A DNA stretch of 64,000 bases from Dreissena polymorpha (GCF_020536995.1 NC_068357.1:129194903-129258902), one strand, 5' to 3'. Counted from the first letter of the stretch, positions 33,917-46,637 are shown. The notes: generated by a model not told the origin, from the sequence alone. Numbers and translations: made by a program.

Positions 33917-36900
33917 TGTCATGTATTGTAATGTAAGGGACACAACTCGTATTGTCTTGTTAAAGCATGCAGTCATGAGTTACTTGTATTGAGATTTATA
34001 TATATATGTGAATCTATGAATAAAGCCAGTTGTGAGTTACCCACCGACGAGTTCAGAGTTATTACATGGTGTCAGAAATCTATTAAAAATCGGCGCAATC
34101 AGGCGATTGCATGACAATCGTACGTTGCAAATCTGTTGTTAAAGGTTCATTTTATACAACAGCGAAATGGCTTCGAAGGGAATCAGGCCATTACCGGAAT
34201 TTAACCCGTCAGAAAGTGCATCAAGTTGGGAAGACTACAAACGGGACTTCATAATTCATTTGGACGCGCTAGGTCTGGACGACAAGCCTGGAAAAAGAAA
34301 GGTTGGTGTCCTACTTGCCAACATGGGGAGAGAGTGCGTAAAAATTTACGATTCGTTCGCCTGGGCGCCGGAAGTTGTTGCCAATCAGGATGCTGGAATC
34401 GCGGCAGTGCCAGCCGAGGATAAATACCATCTAGAAACAGTTTTCACAAAATTTGACAGACATTTCGGAGTGCATAATTACCGTAACATTAAAAGACAAG
34501 AGTTCCTCAACACAAAGCGTGGTAACCTGTCAATAATGGATTACATTTCGGAATTAAAAAGAAAGGCCGAACACTGTCAATATGGGGAACAAAAAGAAGG
34601 GTTAATATGTGACATGATCATTAATGGCGTGAATGACACAAAGTGTAGTGAAAAGCTAATGGAGATACCGGTTACACAACTTACCATCGAACGGGTCGTG
34701 CAGGTTTGTAGGCAAATAGAATTGACCACATCTCACATCAAATCACTGGGCGAAAGCCCTCACGTAAACATCGCTAGAACGCATCAAAACCCTCATAAGC
34801 AACAAAAATACTGTGCCAAGTGTTGCAGAAAACACGAAGTAAGGAAATGTCCCGCCTATCAAAAACAGTGTGACAATTGCGGTGAGTTTGGCCATTTCAA
34901 GGCATCCAAATTATGTCCTGCAGTCGGTGGGGCATCGCATCAACAAAAGGGGATATCACACAGAGGGGCACGTGGCTATGGACGTAGACTGCGTCATCAC
35001 AGAAGTGATCGGGGAATCCACCGTGGATATCGGGGCCGTGGAGGTCAACGACGTGTCAACTACACCGAAGCCCAGGAAGACCAGGTCGAGGAAATGTTTA
35101 ACCAGTTTGAACATGCGGATGTGAACGACGTATTTATCGCAACATCGAGTGAAGATAATCATGAATGGTCCGCTAACTTGAAAATAGGGTGTAAAACGAT
35201 AAAATTTGAAATCGACAGTGGCGCAATGTGCAGTGTCATGTCATATGGAACAGCGAAGCTATTTGAAAAGGTTGCACCAATCACAAGGAGTGATGTTATT
35301 ATTAGCGGTGTCAATGGGCCAGCAGTGAAGGCGCTAGGAATGATTACATTGCTGTGCGAGCATAAAAATATCAAGCGTTCGGTTAATTTCCAGATTATGA
35401 ACACTCCAAGAGGCATAAACTTGCTTGGAAGGAATGATTCAGTTGATTTTGGGCTGATCATGAGAATACACACCGCAAGACTTGAAACAGAATCTATCAT
35501 TGAGAAATATAGTGACGTCCTTGGGGAAGAGATTGGGTGTATACCGGGCGAGTACGAGATTAAAATCGATAAGTCAATAGAACCAGTAGTTCATGCACCA
35601 AGACCGGTTCCAGTCGCGATTCGTGAACAATTGCAAGCTGAACTAAAACACTTAGAGAAATGCAACATTATTGCTAAAGTAACAGAACCTACGCAATGGG
35701 TCAGTAGTTTGGTGTGCGTAAGGAAGAAAAACGGAAGAGTGCGAATATGCATTGACCCCACAGATTTAAACCGCGCAATCCGAAGAGAACATTACCCAAT
35801 GAACAGTTTTGATGATGTTGCCACAAGATTGAATGGGAGTAAATACTTTACAACGCTAGACGCGAATATGGGTTATTACCAAATAAAATTAACTGAAGAG
35901 AGCTCGAAGCTCACAGCGTTTAATACTCCGTTCGGCAGGTACCGATACCTGCGGATGCCGATGGGCGTGAAGTGTTCGAGTGAAGTGTTCCAACGGTCCA
36001 TGGAACAGAACTTTGGTAACATTGACGGGGTAGAAATAATTGTTGACGACATTTTGATTCATGGTAGAACACTGGAAGAACATAACAAGCGCTTGGAAAC
36101 GGTGCTTCAAAAGGCACGTTCAATTAATCTGAAGATGAATAAGAAAAAGTGTATGTTTGCCAAGCCGGAGGTGGACTATGTAGGTCACAAACTGACTGGA
36201 GACGGAATTAAACCGACAGATCAAAGAGTGAAGGCGATAGCAGACATGAGAGAGCCAGAAAGCTTCAGTGAGCTGGAAACCGTGTTAGGCATGCTATCGT
36301 ATGTTTCTAAGTTCATCCCAAATCTCAGTGAGTTGAATGCACCACTGCGCGATATGAAAAGGCTAGAAACGTGGAGCTGGGGTGACGAAGCGAAGCGCGC
36401 GTTCAATAAAATAAAAGAAGCTCTTGTTTCAACAAAAGTACTTCAGTACTACGACTTGAAAAAACCTGTCACACTCACAGTAGACGCATCAATGAGAGGC
36501 CTGGGAGCCGCGATAATCCAACAGGACCGTGTTGTGGCATATGCGTCACGTGCGCTCACACCGACAGAGCAACGGTACGCTCAGATCGAAAAAGAAATGC
36601 TAGCCGTTGTATATGGCTGTGAAAAATTCCACAAACTGCTATATGGCCGAGATACTTTCCTAGTGGAATCTGATCACAAACCGTTGGAGTCGATTCTAAA
36701 GAAAGAAATACATAAAGCTCCGCTAAGGATTCAACGAATGATTTTGAAGCTTCAACCGTATGACTTCAACCTCGTGCACAAAAGCGGCAAGGACATGGGT
36801 CTAGCAGACTGCCTCAGCAGATTACCGTTAGAAAATCAAGATGAGAAAACTATCGCTGAAGAGTTGATGGTTTTGAAGCTCGACACGTTGTCGTGTTCAA

Positions 36901-39202
36901 ACCATGACAAAATTGCACGCGCAACGCAAGCGGATGAACAATTCCAAGTACTGGCAAAGGTTATCATTCGAGGATGGCCAGAAACGAAGTGCGAAGTTCC
37001 AGTTGAAGCCGTTCCATTTTGGGATTACCGCGATGAAATATCAATTTACAATGGAGTTCTGTACCGAGGGGAACGCGTGTGTATCCCGAAAGAAATGAGA
37101 ACAGAAACGTTGAAAGCGATACATAAGTCGCATTTAGGGGTAGAAAACTGTAAAAAGAGGGCGAGAGAGTTAGTATTTTGGCCCGGCATGAACAAACAAA
37201 TTGAAGATCTTATTGGCAAGTGTAGTGCGTGTTTAATGCATCGCAAGATGAGCCAAAAGGAGCCAATGATCATCCAACCAGTACCTGAGCTACCCTGGAG
37301 CAAAGTTGGAATGGACTTATGCGAACTAGAGGGTAACAATTACCTAATCATTGTAGACTACTTCTCCAACTTCATTGAAGTAGCACCATTGCAAAGAGAC
37401 ACTCGAACGAGCACCATCTTAAAACACATCAAGCAAAACGTGGCTCGTTATGGAATCATGGACTCAATCATCTCGGACAACGGTCCACAGTTCACCAGTG
37501 CTGAATTCCGAGAATTCATCGAAAAATATGGCATCACCCATATTACGTCGTCGCCTTTGCACCAACAAACAAACGGCCTTGCTGAAAAGGCTGTACAAAC
37601 CGTTAAAAATCTAATTAAAAAGTGTAGCGAAACAGGGGACGACATCTACTTAGCCCTGTTAGAACTAAGAAACACACCACGCGATAACATCGGATCACCG
37701 ATGCAACGTTTGATGGGTCGACGCGCAAAAACACTAATACCTATGAAACAAACATTGCGACAACCAGAAGCAACCAATGAAAATGTCGCACCGAAGTTGT
37801 TAGAATTTCGTGAAAAGCAAAAATTCTACTACGACCAACACGCGAAGAGCAAGGACAATCTTCAGCCAGGGGACGCAGTAAGAATTAAAACCCCATCTGG
37901 TTGGAAACCGGCAGAGTATGTGAAACCGTCCGAATACCCACGATCACATATCGTTAAGGCAGGCGAATCGGGGCGCGAATATCGCCGAAACACGGACATG
38001 CTAATGAAAACAAAGGAAAGACCACACATTATCACCACAAACAATGACGTGTACATACCGGCACCCACAGCGCCAACAGAGACGGTAGCAGAACAACCAT
38101 CAACAACTCCAAATCACGAAAACAGTGCTAGTGCGAGATCGAGCGAAACTCGAGACAAACCGGGGAAAGAGAGTGTACAAGACACTGTTAGAAAGAAAAC
38201 GAGGTCAGGAAGAGAAGTTCACAAACCGATACGGTTAAATGACTATGTGTAAGATGTGAAGTGCAAAACATGTGTCATATGACTGCCTTATTGTAGTGCA
38301 AAATAAACTTATTAATAAACTGTTTAATAACTATCATTCGGTAATATTGGTATTTGTATAAGTAAGATGTATTGTGGTGGTAAATGCATCATGTTCTTGA
38401 AACTGTACTATCATAACGAGTAAGGAACAGTTTGTACATATTTATTTTTATCATATCAAACTCTTGGTTAAGGTTTAAAGATTCAGTGCCTTCAGCGCTT
38501 TGATTTTTCTTCTAACAACAAAATGTTCATGAAATTTTCTTCTCACAAAAATCCAATATTAATTATTTTTGGGTGTATCTACTTTCTAGCTTGTTTTCGG
38601 TGTTATAACAGTCTGTTATCATTTCCTAGCTGAAACCCGACATTTACTGTATCTGGCATTTGTCATTTTGTCCTGAATAAGCTTGAATCCGAGATAACAG
38701 AGACAATTTTTTGGAAAGTTAGCAAACATGTATTTTAGTGAATAATTTTGTCTTACATGTTGTTTTATTGTCAATTTGATTTTATGAAGTTCAATTGCAT
38801 ATTTAATTTATAAGAAGTTCTTCATTACTTAGAGTGCATTTTATTCATATAGAATATTCTATTTTCAATAACAATTTAACACTCAGAGGTTTAAAAGAAA
38901 TTCCCACTATGGTTTTATAAAAAGAACAGTTTATAATGTGTTACTACAGGTTATGTTATTTGCTTTTTTTCATAAACCTCTTCGCATATGTAACGATAGA
39001 GTAGTTGGTGTATCATGTGTTTATATTTAAAAAAAAAAGAAAGAAAAGGGGATGTCATGTATTGTAATGTAAGGGACACAACTCGTATTGTCTTGTTAAA
39101 GCATGCAGTCATGAGTTACTTGTATTGAGATTTATATATATATGTGAATCTATGAATAAAGCCAGTTGTGAGTTACCCACCGACGAGTTCAGAGTTATTA
39201 CA
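33917..39202 (+). mobile_element. Ty3/Gypsy LTR retrotransposon, whole-looking and young
   Basis: Two LTRs of 150 bp (33917-34066, 39053-39202; TGTCATG...TTACA) look identical by eye, and a 5 bp duplication AAGTA flanks the element (33912-33916, 39203-39207). A primer-binding site candidate (TGGTGTCAGAA) starts right after the 5' LTR, and a purine-rich tract precedes the 3' LTR. One long gag-pol frame fills the interior. The identical LTRs argue for recent insertion. Ordering of domains and short LTRs suggest a Mag/C-clade-like Ty3/Gypsy lineage; that sub-clade is inference. Confidence 0.95.
34167..38252 (+). CDS. Gag-Pol polyprotein of the Ty3/Gypsy element
   Basis: A single 1,361-residue frame. 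In order: capsid-like gag N-terminus; zinc-knuckle region (about residues 214-246, CDNCGEFGHF); aspartic protease (DSGA near 350); reverse transcriptase (LDANMGYYQI near 565, VDD near 625); RNase H (TVDAS near 771); integrase with an HHCC zinc region (about 985-1020), D-D-E core (GMDL, SDNG, GLAEKA) and a basic C-terminus. Gag and Pol are in one frame, as in several Ty3/Gypsy lineages. No envelope gene follows. The frame looks whole. Confidence 0.95.
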   Translation: MASKGIRPLPEFNPSESASSWEDYKRDFIIHLDALGLDDKPGKRKVGVLLANMGRECVKIYDSFAWAPEVVANQDAGIAAVPAEDKYHLETVFTKFDRHFGVHNYRNIKRQEFLNTKRGNLSIMDYISELKRKAEHCQYGEQKEGLICDMIINGVNDTKCSEKLMEIPVTQLTIERVVQVCRQIELTTSHIKSLGESPHVNIARTHQNPHKQQKYCAKCCRKHEVRKCPAYQKQCDNCGEFGHFKASKLCPAVGGASHQQKGISHRGARGYGRRLRHHRSDRGIHRGYRGRGGQRRVNYTEAQEDQVEEMFNQFEHADVNDVFIATSSEDNHEWSANLKIGCKTIKFEIDSGAMCSVMSYGTAKLFEKVAPITRSDVIISGVNGPAVKALGMITLLCEHKNIKRSVNFQIMNTPRGINLLGRNDSVDFGLIMRIHTARLETESIIEKYSDVLGEEIGCIPGEYEIKIDKSIEPVVHAPRPVPVAIREQLQAELKHLEKCNIIAKVTEPTQWVSSLVCVRKKNGRVRICIDPTDLNRAIRREHYPMNSFDDVATRLNGSKYFTTLDANMGYYQIKLTEESSKLTAFNTPFGRYRYLRMPMGVKCSSEVFQRSMEQNFGNIDGVEIIVDDILIHGRTLEEHNKRLETVLQKARSINLKMNKKKCMFAKPEVDYVGHKLTGDGIKPTDQRVKAIADMREPESFSELETVLGMLSYVSKFIPNLSELNAPLRDMKRLETWSWGDEAKRAFNKIKEALVSTKVLQYYDLKKPVTLTVDASMRGLGAAIIQQDRVVAYASRALTPTEQRYAQIEKEMLAVVYGCEKFHKLLYGRDTFLVESDHKPLESILKKEIHKAPLRIQRMILKLQPYDFNLVHKSGKDMGLADCLSRLPLENQDEKTIAEELMVLKLDTLSCSNHDKIARATQADEQFQVLAKVIIRGWPETKCEVPVEAVPFWDYRDEISIYNGVLYRGERVCIPKEMRTETLKAIHKSHLGVENCKKRARELVFWPGMNKQIEDLIGKCSACLMHRKMSQKEPMIIQPVPELPWSKVGMDLCELEGNNYLIIVDYFSNFIEVAPLQRDTRTSTILKHIKQNVARYGIMDSIISDNGPQFTSAEFREFIEKYGITHITSSPLHQQTNGLAEKAVQTVKNLIKKCSETGDDIYLALLELRNTPRDNIGSPMQRLMGRRAKTLIPMKQTLRQPEATNENVAPKLLEFREKQKFYYDQHAKSKDNLQPGDAVRIKTPSGWKPAEYVKPSEYPRSHIVKAGESGREYRRNTDMLMKTKERPHIITTNNDVYIPAPTAPTETVAEQPSTTPNHENSASARSSETRDKPGKESVQDTVRKKTRSGREVHKPIRLNDYV

Positions 39203-39207
39203 AAGTA

Positions 39208-39898
39208 TAAACGCTTTTGCGCTGGTAATTCTCTGAAAATAAAAGGTGCACGCACAAACTGTATTGATGTCGAGAATTGAGTGTAAAACTGTTCTATCTA
39301 TTAAGCCTTTTCATAAGAGATAAAATTGTTTCATGCAGTAAAACAGTGTTACAAACACGCGGATATGTTTCCAATGTTCTGGTGGTAAACTCAAATCAGC
39401 CAATGGAATAAATAAAGTGTATTCATTCGTACCTAGCCGCGGGAAATTTTATTTGAATTTTATTGGACACTTACAAAGGTCAGGTAAAGGTGAAAAGCTG
39501 GCTTAATACAGCTTACGCCGAAAAAGTAATAAGGCTTGGTTGATAATTCTCTGTGGATAGAGGACCATATGGGGGGGATATTCAGGTTACAGAAGTCATT
39601 GAAAACTATAATCTTGATCCTAAACTACCTCTGCAAGGTGATTAGTAACACTGACAAACAATGGTGCGTGTGTGCTTCGAGGGCCATGTGTAGAATATGC
39701 AAGCTGTCTCAGCTAATTTTTTCGTAACATTAAATAGTTGTTGTCATGATAAAGAAGTAATCAAAGACAAAAATCAAGATCATGTCATAATGTTAGGGTA
39801 CATGTGCTATTAAAAACAAACACAGCATATTAAATGTGTAATTTCATAATGAAAGTCTTAATTAGGTTATGTTATGTTGTAATGTTTTTTCTCGTAAG
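39208..39898. other. No gene supported
   Basis: AT-rich sequence continuing from the pre-insertion site of the LTR element. No domain or splice context. Confidence 0.4.
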
Positions 39899-39904
39899 AC
39901 TAAG

Positions 39905-40256
39905 TATGGAAGCGTATATGGTACACCCTGATACTGTGATGATGTCAACATTCTATGACTTGTCGTCAAAAATAGCTTATCGTGTCGTCTAAAACTACGA
40001 TGGCAAGTCATTTTTATAAGAGCATGACGCCAAAAATTATGTTCGTTTGTCGACTGAGATCATGTCGACCAAATATTTTTTCGAGAAAAGCCGGAAACAT
40101 TTACGTCAAGACTTTTACTTAATGCCTTTATGGCGAGTAAATTTTAGAGGGAAAACCTACACAACTATGACGACATACCATTTTATTTCACAGTAAGTCG
40201 ATATAAACTAATCCGGCATGACCATATTATTGGGGTGTACTATATACGCTTCCGTA
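39905..40256. mobile_element. 352 bp MITE, ends TAYGGAAGCGTATAT, 6 bp target duplication
   Basis: The terminal repeats TATGGAAGCGTATATGGTAC and, inversely, TACGGAAGCGTATATAGTAC are flanked by ACTAAG on both sides (39899-39904, 40257-40262). The interior is GTCGAC/CATGACG-rich and non-coding. Confidence 0.85.
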
Positions 40257-41378
40257 ACTAAGCATTAAAACGTCGTATTATTTGCATCTGTTTTTTATGG
40301 AAGCGTATATGGTACACCCAGATGCTGTGATGATGTCAACATGCTATGACGTCATGATATGAAAAAGGTGTTATGGCGTAAAAAATAATTCGTCGTGTCG
40401 ACTTAAACTATAATGGCATTTTCACAAGAGCATGACGCCAAAAATTATGTTGATATGTCGACCAAATATATTTTCGGGAAAAGCCGGCAACATTTACGTC
40501 GAGAGATATAAACTAATCCGGCATGACCATATTATTGGAATGTACCATATTTTATGACGGCATGTTATGAAAAAGTCATGGCGTAAAAAATAACACATCG
40601 CGTCGACAAACAGTATGATGGCATGTCATTTTCACAAGAGCATGACGCCAAAAATTATGTTGATTTTTCGACTTAGATCATGTCGACCAAATATTATTTC
40701 GGGAAAAGCCGGAAACATTTACGTCGAGACTTAAACTTAATGTCGTTATGGCAAGCACATTAAGTGGGAACAAGCGATGTGTCTGTGAAACACTATGTCC
40801 CCATATATATGACCTTTGACCTTGAAGGATGACCTTGACATTTCACCACTCAAAATGTGCAGCTCCATGAGATACACATGCATGTCAAAAATTAAGTTGC
40901 TAGCTTCAATATTGCAAAAGTGACATTTAAAGGGACTGTCCAATGGATTATGGTTTGAACAAAACATAAAATTATTGTTTTAGATATTAAAAACGATTAT
41001 CGCCTTTGATTTAAGGATATAAAAACTCAAAGCAGACAAAAGGAAGTATAACACAAACCATCACATAAGCCCAAGCGGCTGGGAATTCCATATTATATTT
41101 CAAAAACGCCGCTCGACGTTTTTGACCTAAAAATAAATGTAGCTGAAAATCAGCTGACAAGTCACGTGGTACATGGTACCGTCATTTATTTTTGGCATAG
41201 AAATTACATTGTTTCTAAAGAAAGAGATTTAGCTTGTTGAGCAAATAATTAATTTTCATTGAATATTTTTGATCAACCAATAAAATATACTTCATATTTA
41301 AATCAATATTTTTATTGGAAAATCACTTTACACAAATATGAATATGCGGTCGAAAACTGAAAGCCATCAGAATTCAAG

Positions 41379-43492
41379 ATGGTTCAGACAAAAACAAGTG
41401 CTAGCGCTAAGAAAAGACTAAAAAAACAAGAGATGCAAGGTACAGGTGTAATTAAAGGGAAAGGATACTAGACATTGGTATTCAGTGTGATCGATGGAGA
41501 AGAGTTAAAGAAGCTACTGGGATTTAAAAGGACGAGAAAATGATGGAAATATTGATCGATGCGTAAGTCTTCTTCATTTTCAGTTTGTGTGTCAAAGCAA
41601 CTTTTCCGTTATTATTTGGCTACATAATGAACACGATTTGACTTAAACACACACAAATCCTTTAAGTATAAAAGATTTGTTTTAGAAATGAAATATGCTT
41701 TTACATTTCAGAACTACAGTCTACTTCTGAACTAGAGAGCTTCAACAATCATCTTTTGATGTATGCTCCAAAGCGAAATGCTTTCAGGTAAATAAAAAGT
41801 TCCATGTGTAAAGTGTTTCTTTTTTATTTCATGAACACATGCTCATTGAACAAAGGAATGTATGCTCTTTCTTTTCGAGAATTTACATTTTAATAATGTA
41901 AAAATGATGTACCCTTTGTGATAAGTCTCGTAATAAACTGCCTGAATGACTAAAATACGAATATTTTTAGCTCGGCTGTTTTCGGAGACAACCTGAGGTA
42001 TTGTCATAGCCAGCTCGTCGTTGTCGTGTCGTCCGCCTGCGTCGTGCTAAAACTTTGACATTTTGCTCTACAATCAAAGTGCTTCCACCTACAACTTTGA
42101 AACTTCATATGTAGATGCTCCTTGATGAGTTCTCCACGCCACATTTTTGGGTCACTAGGTCAATGTCACTGTGGCCTCTAAAAAAAAAAAATCTGACAAG
42201 CTTTCGAAGCCCAGCATGGCACCCATTATGCGGTGCTCTTGTTTCATCATGTGATAGTTAAATTATTTGTGAACAGGATTTTTGTATTTGTTCACAGGAT
42301 GTTTAAACAACTAGTAGTAAATCAAGAAATGAATTCTGGTTATGAATATGTCAAGTCATTGGTGTTGAATTAGTTCATATCTAGTGTAACATCATCAAAG
42401 TCCTAAAGGCAGATTTTCACATGAGTTGCGTTATATTTTCTGAGTTTTATTTCTAAAATTATTTTTTTTTCAGCTATGCTGTTTATAGATGCAGGTGTCA
42501 GTTAGCAGCAATAGATTATTCAAAACACTTGAATCGTCCTGTTTTGTTGGACCAAGAAGGAAATTAGAGGTATTTATATTATTGTTTTTGCCCTGTATGT
42601 TTGTTTGTTTGTTTGTTTGCGTCAAACTTTAACATTTTGCCATAACTTTTGCAATATTGAAGATAGTAACTTCATATTTGGCATGCATGTGTATCTCATG
42701 GAGCTGCACATTTTTAGTGGTGAAAGGTCAAGGTCAAGATCATCCTTCAAGGTCAAAGGTAAAAAAAACAAATTAAAGAGAAGTAATAAGCTTTAAAGAG
42801 TTCATCTGAAGCTGTTAAATGATAATAAAAAAATCAAAGTGGCGCAGTAGGGGAGATAGTGTTTGTCAGAAACACATTTCCTGTTTTTATTAAATTTTGA
42901 ATTGTAAAGATTAATTTACAGATTTATGTTTACTTTTTGAAAGTTTTTATTATTAACAATTCAACTGAATTAACAAACATGATGTATTTAAGCTCAAATT
43001 TGACACATTCATGTGATATGAATAATAAGTATACATTTTGCAAACAATGCTCCTGGCATAAAATAACTACTGTAGCATGGTATGCACTGAATCAGTAAAT
43101 TTATATTATGGCATATATATTGTCTATAGATCTTAATTCTCGGTTTTGATTTAGCAATTGTCATTTCATTTTTCCAAACATCATGTCAGTTATAAAACAA
43201 TCTTTCAGGGGAAAGAGTGCACTCAAAAGCTGCTGGTAATTGGAGCACAAGACCTATGAAAAAACCCAAAGAGTATACATACATAACCGGTTTGATCACT
43301 GAAGTTACAAATGAATTCACCATAGGCAAGAAAAGAATAAGTGGCAAATGTGAACAGCTGTCTGAAGACCCCAAAAGAATTAGGTCAACTATAGCCCCTG
43401 TCACCCGTCCACCTACATCGATACTTAGTGATCAGCATGTCTCTAGATTGAGAAAAGCGAAAAAAATGAATAGTTGCCCAAGACGTGTTTGA
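41379..43492 (+). pseudogene. Transposase-like gene remnant of the 9.6 kb element
   Basis: Exon candidates: 41379-41439 (MVQTKTSASAKKRLKKQEMQ); about 41,472-41,560 (GIQCDRWRRVKEATG, then a stop where GFKxDEKMM would fit); 41712-41787 (TSELESFNNHLLMYAPKRN); 42474-42569 (YRCRCQLAAIDYSKHLNRP, stop and frame loss near its 3' end); 43209-43492 (GERVHSKAAGNWSTRP, EYTYITGL, stop at 43,490). The block SELE-F-N--L-MYA-KR followed by LAA-D---H-NRP and W-----K--KEYTYI-L is a motif series I associate with a repeat-borne transposase-type protein common in molluscs and fish. At least two breaks make it a pseudogene. Confidence 0.6.
42600..42870 (-). repeat. Pearl-like GACCTTGAAGG repeat (copy 4), inverse orientation
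   Basis: One core unit read backwards (CTTTTGCAATATTGAAGATAG ... ATCCTTCAAGGTCAAAGG), ending with the inverse of the start block (GTGTTTGTCAGAAACAC). A (TTTG)n tract lies at 42,600. Confidence 0.8.
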
Positions 43493-43499
43493 TATTCAT

Positions 43500-44451
43500 T
43501 TGAAATTGAGGCAGAAGTTAGATAACTATTAAGTTTCACATCTTTAGTGTTAATATAATTTTAGAAGTGTTTTGAAAATGTACAATCTTACATTATGTTA
43601 TAAATAATGAATGCTCTTGGTTGTACAATGCAATGACATTTTTCAGGAAGTTTTAATATTGAATTTAGCATAATTTATTATTTTTTTAATATATTTTGTG
43701 CGATTTTTATCAATACATTTTTACACATATAAAGAACACAATTTTTCTTACAAAAAGTTTCTTTTTTTGTTTGATTATCGATATGTGTTTTTCATTGTCT
43801 TCTTTATAGCCTGTATTTAATAAACCATTGTAGTCAATGTCTCTAAGCCTCTTATAATTGACCTTGAGAGTAGTTTCTTCTTTAATTATCGATACTATGA
43901 ATGTGATAGTGTATCCAGATATGCCTCACTCAGTGTTCTATTTACACATTAACATTTAATACTTTTTAATGGCCATACTCATTTGAAATGCAAATCACCT
44001 AAATAATTAAATGCCAGCATCATACACTCGAACCAACTCCTGTCACATTTCTATATGCATGTATTGAGTTCGATCCATTTTTCAGATGAATATAATACAA
44101 AATTTGTTTAAAAAAAATCAAACTTCCATGCATGGGCCAACAAGTTCTTATCACACTGAATAAAATACCTCAATTGTATATCAATTTAATAGATATGAAT
44201 GACTCGGCTGAGCTAAAATGTAGACGATCTGCACAGATTACTACATAAAGAAAGCACACAAGATACAAAACATGGTTGAACAATAATAAGATACTATTTT
44301 TCAAATTTTCAACAGCAACTTGTTGCTTTTTTATTGATTTCGAATTGTTTATTCATGCATTAGCATATGTCATAGTTTGAAATGTTATTTAAGAAACCTA
44401 ATCTAACAAAATATCAAGTGTGAAACAAAATGACTCGAAATAAGTATAAAC
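43500..44451. other. AT-rich spacer inside the 9.6 kb element
   Basis: Follows the stop of the transposase-like remnant. An AATAAA at about 43,820 could serve it. No gene seen. Confidence 0.35.
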
Positions 44452-44853
44452 AAGGGCTGTTTGTAAAACTTGCATGCCCCCCATATGGGCTGTCAGTTGT
44501 AGTGGCAGCCATTGTGTGAATACGTTTTTTTGTCACTGACCTTGACCTAGTGACCTGAATATCAATAGGGGTCGTCTGCCAGTCATTATCAATTTACCTA
44601 TGAAGTTTCATGATCCTAGGCGTAAGCTCTTGAGTTATCATCCGGAAACCATTTTACTGGTTCTAGTCACCTTGACCTTTGACCAAGTGACCTGAAAATC
44701 AATAGGGGTCATCTGCGAGTCATGATCAATGTACCTATGAAGTTTCATGATCCTAGGCGTAAGCGTTCTTGAGTTATCATCCGGAAACCATTCAGTGGAC
44801 GGACGGACCAACAGGAGCAAAATAACATACACCCTCTTCTTCGAAGGGGGGCA
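44452..44853 (+). repeat. Pearl-like repeat, GTGACCTGAAAATCAATAGG family (2 units)
   Basis: Begins AAGGGCTGTTTGTAAAAC then TTGCATGCCCCCCATATGGG; two ~150 bp cores (AAGTTTCATGATCCTAGGCG); ends CTTCTTCGAAGGGGGGCATAA. Non-coding. Confidence 0.8.
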
Positions 44854-44929
44854 TAATAAAAAAATCCAAATGCAAACTTAAAATTGAATACAAGCAAAAG
44901 ATATAAAAAATCAGAATACAAACAGGTAA

Positions 44930-45160
44930 TACACTATTGACTGTTTTTTATGAAAGGTCTTTTCAAGCAAACGTTACCATTTTCAAACTCATCCAAATTA
45001 TCATTGAGACTAATCTTTTGACCAAATTTCATGAAGATTGGACAATAAATGTGGCCTGTAGAGTTTTAAAAAGGCAAATGTAGAGGCTGCACGACGGACA
45101 AAAGGCGATCACAAAAGCTCACCATGAGCACATTGTGCTCAGGTGAGCTAAAAAGTGTAA
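44930..45160 (-). repeat. Fragment of the GAAACTTGGTCAGA repeat family, inverse
   Basis: Shares ATTTCATGAAGATTGGAC and AATAAATGTGGCC words with 23,775-24,690, ending in a GAGCACATTGTGCTC palindrome and AGGTGAGCT. Confidence 0.6.
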
Positions 45161-45555
45161 AAATCAAACTATTAAGTTCAAACAAGAAAATAAAATAAGT
45201 ATACAAGAAATGAATTTTGATATTCAATTAGTTTATTTACATAGTATTTTTAAGAAATATGTCATTGCTACTTTTATTTCTTTCATCTTACAATCCAGAG
45301 TACTCATGGCATTTCATTCAAATGACACCAAAGTAAGCATACAAATGTAAAAACTGCTGTGCAAGTTTTAATAATAAACTAGCACATTTCACACAAATTG
45401 GTATTTCAAAACAATATGCATAGAACTGAAAAATTCAAATGATTAAGCATAATTCTAATGATTTGCATAAATATAAATGTTTCAAAAAAGGAGCCAGAAC
45501 AAAAAATAATCAAAACTAAGAAAGTTCTATGTCTGATAAATGAAAAAGAATAGCA

Positions 45556-46252
45556 ACTAGGCTGTTTGTAAAACATGCATGCCCCCCATATGGGCTGTCA
45601 GTTGTAGTTGCAGCCATTGTGTGAATACGTTTTTTGTCACTATGACCTTGACCTTTGACATAGTGACCTGAAAATTAATAGGGGTCATCTGTCAGTCATG
45701 ATCAATGTACCCATGAAGTTTCATGATCCTAGGCCTAATTATTCTTGAGTTATCATCAGGAAACCATTTTACTATTTCGAGTCACTGTGAGCTTGACCTA
45801 GTGACCTGAAAATCAATAGGGGTCATCTGCCAGTCATTATCAATGTACCTATGAAGTTGCATGATCCTAGGCGTAAGCATTCTATAGATATCATCCGGAA
45901 ACCATTTTATTGTTTCCAGTCACTGTGACCTTGACCTAGTGACCTGAAAATCTAAAGAGGTCATCTGCCAGTTATGATCAATTTACCTATGAAGTTTCAA
46001 GATCCTAGGCGTAAGCATTCTTGAGTTATCATCCGGAAACCGTTTTACTGTTTCTAGTCACTGACCATTGACCTAGTGACCTGGAAATCAATAGGGGTCA
46101 TTTGCCAGTCATGATCACCAGTCATGATCAATGTACCTATGACGTTTCATGATCCTAGGCCTTAACGTTCCTAAGTTATCATCTGGAAACCATCTGGTGG
46201 ACGGACCGACGTGCAAAACAATAAACCCCCTCTTCTTTGAAGGGGGGCATAA
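45556..46252 (+). repeat. Pearl-like repeat, GTGACCTGAAAATCAATAGG family (4 units)
   Basis: Same start and end blocks as 44,452-44,853, but four core units of ~150 bp. Differing unit number between copies points to unequal exchange or rolling-circle growth. Confidence 0.8.
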
Positions 46253-46637
46253 ATATGCAAAATTGTTAGAACACTAGGCCTTCACCTGGTATGAAGCCTG
46301 TATACTGGCCTGAAAGACTAAGAAACTTCTCCCTTATTAATTTAACACAACATGCTGGGACAGTTCTTCTGTCTCTAGCAGTCAGTTTCCCATGCATTAA
46401 AATGGTAAATTGTCTGTATGCAGCATGTCTGAACAATTTATAGACATCTTCTAGTGTCTCTGCATAAAAGGAAAACACATCTTGTCGATACTGCTGCTGA
46501 CTGTAGAGGGTCATCCTATCCAGCACCGATAGTCATCTCCTACAAAGAAATTATTGCAGATTTTACTATAAATTTCTTGCAAATGTAACTCCAATCAGCA
46601 GTCAGTGAGACAGCACACTAGATTATATAGCCTTGTT

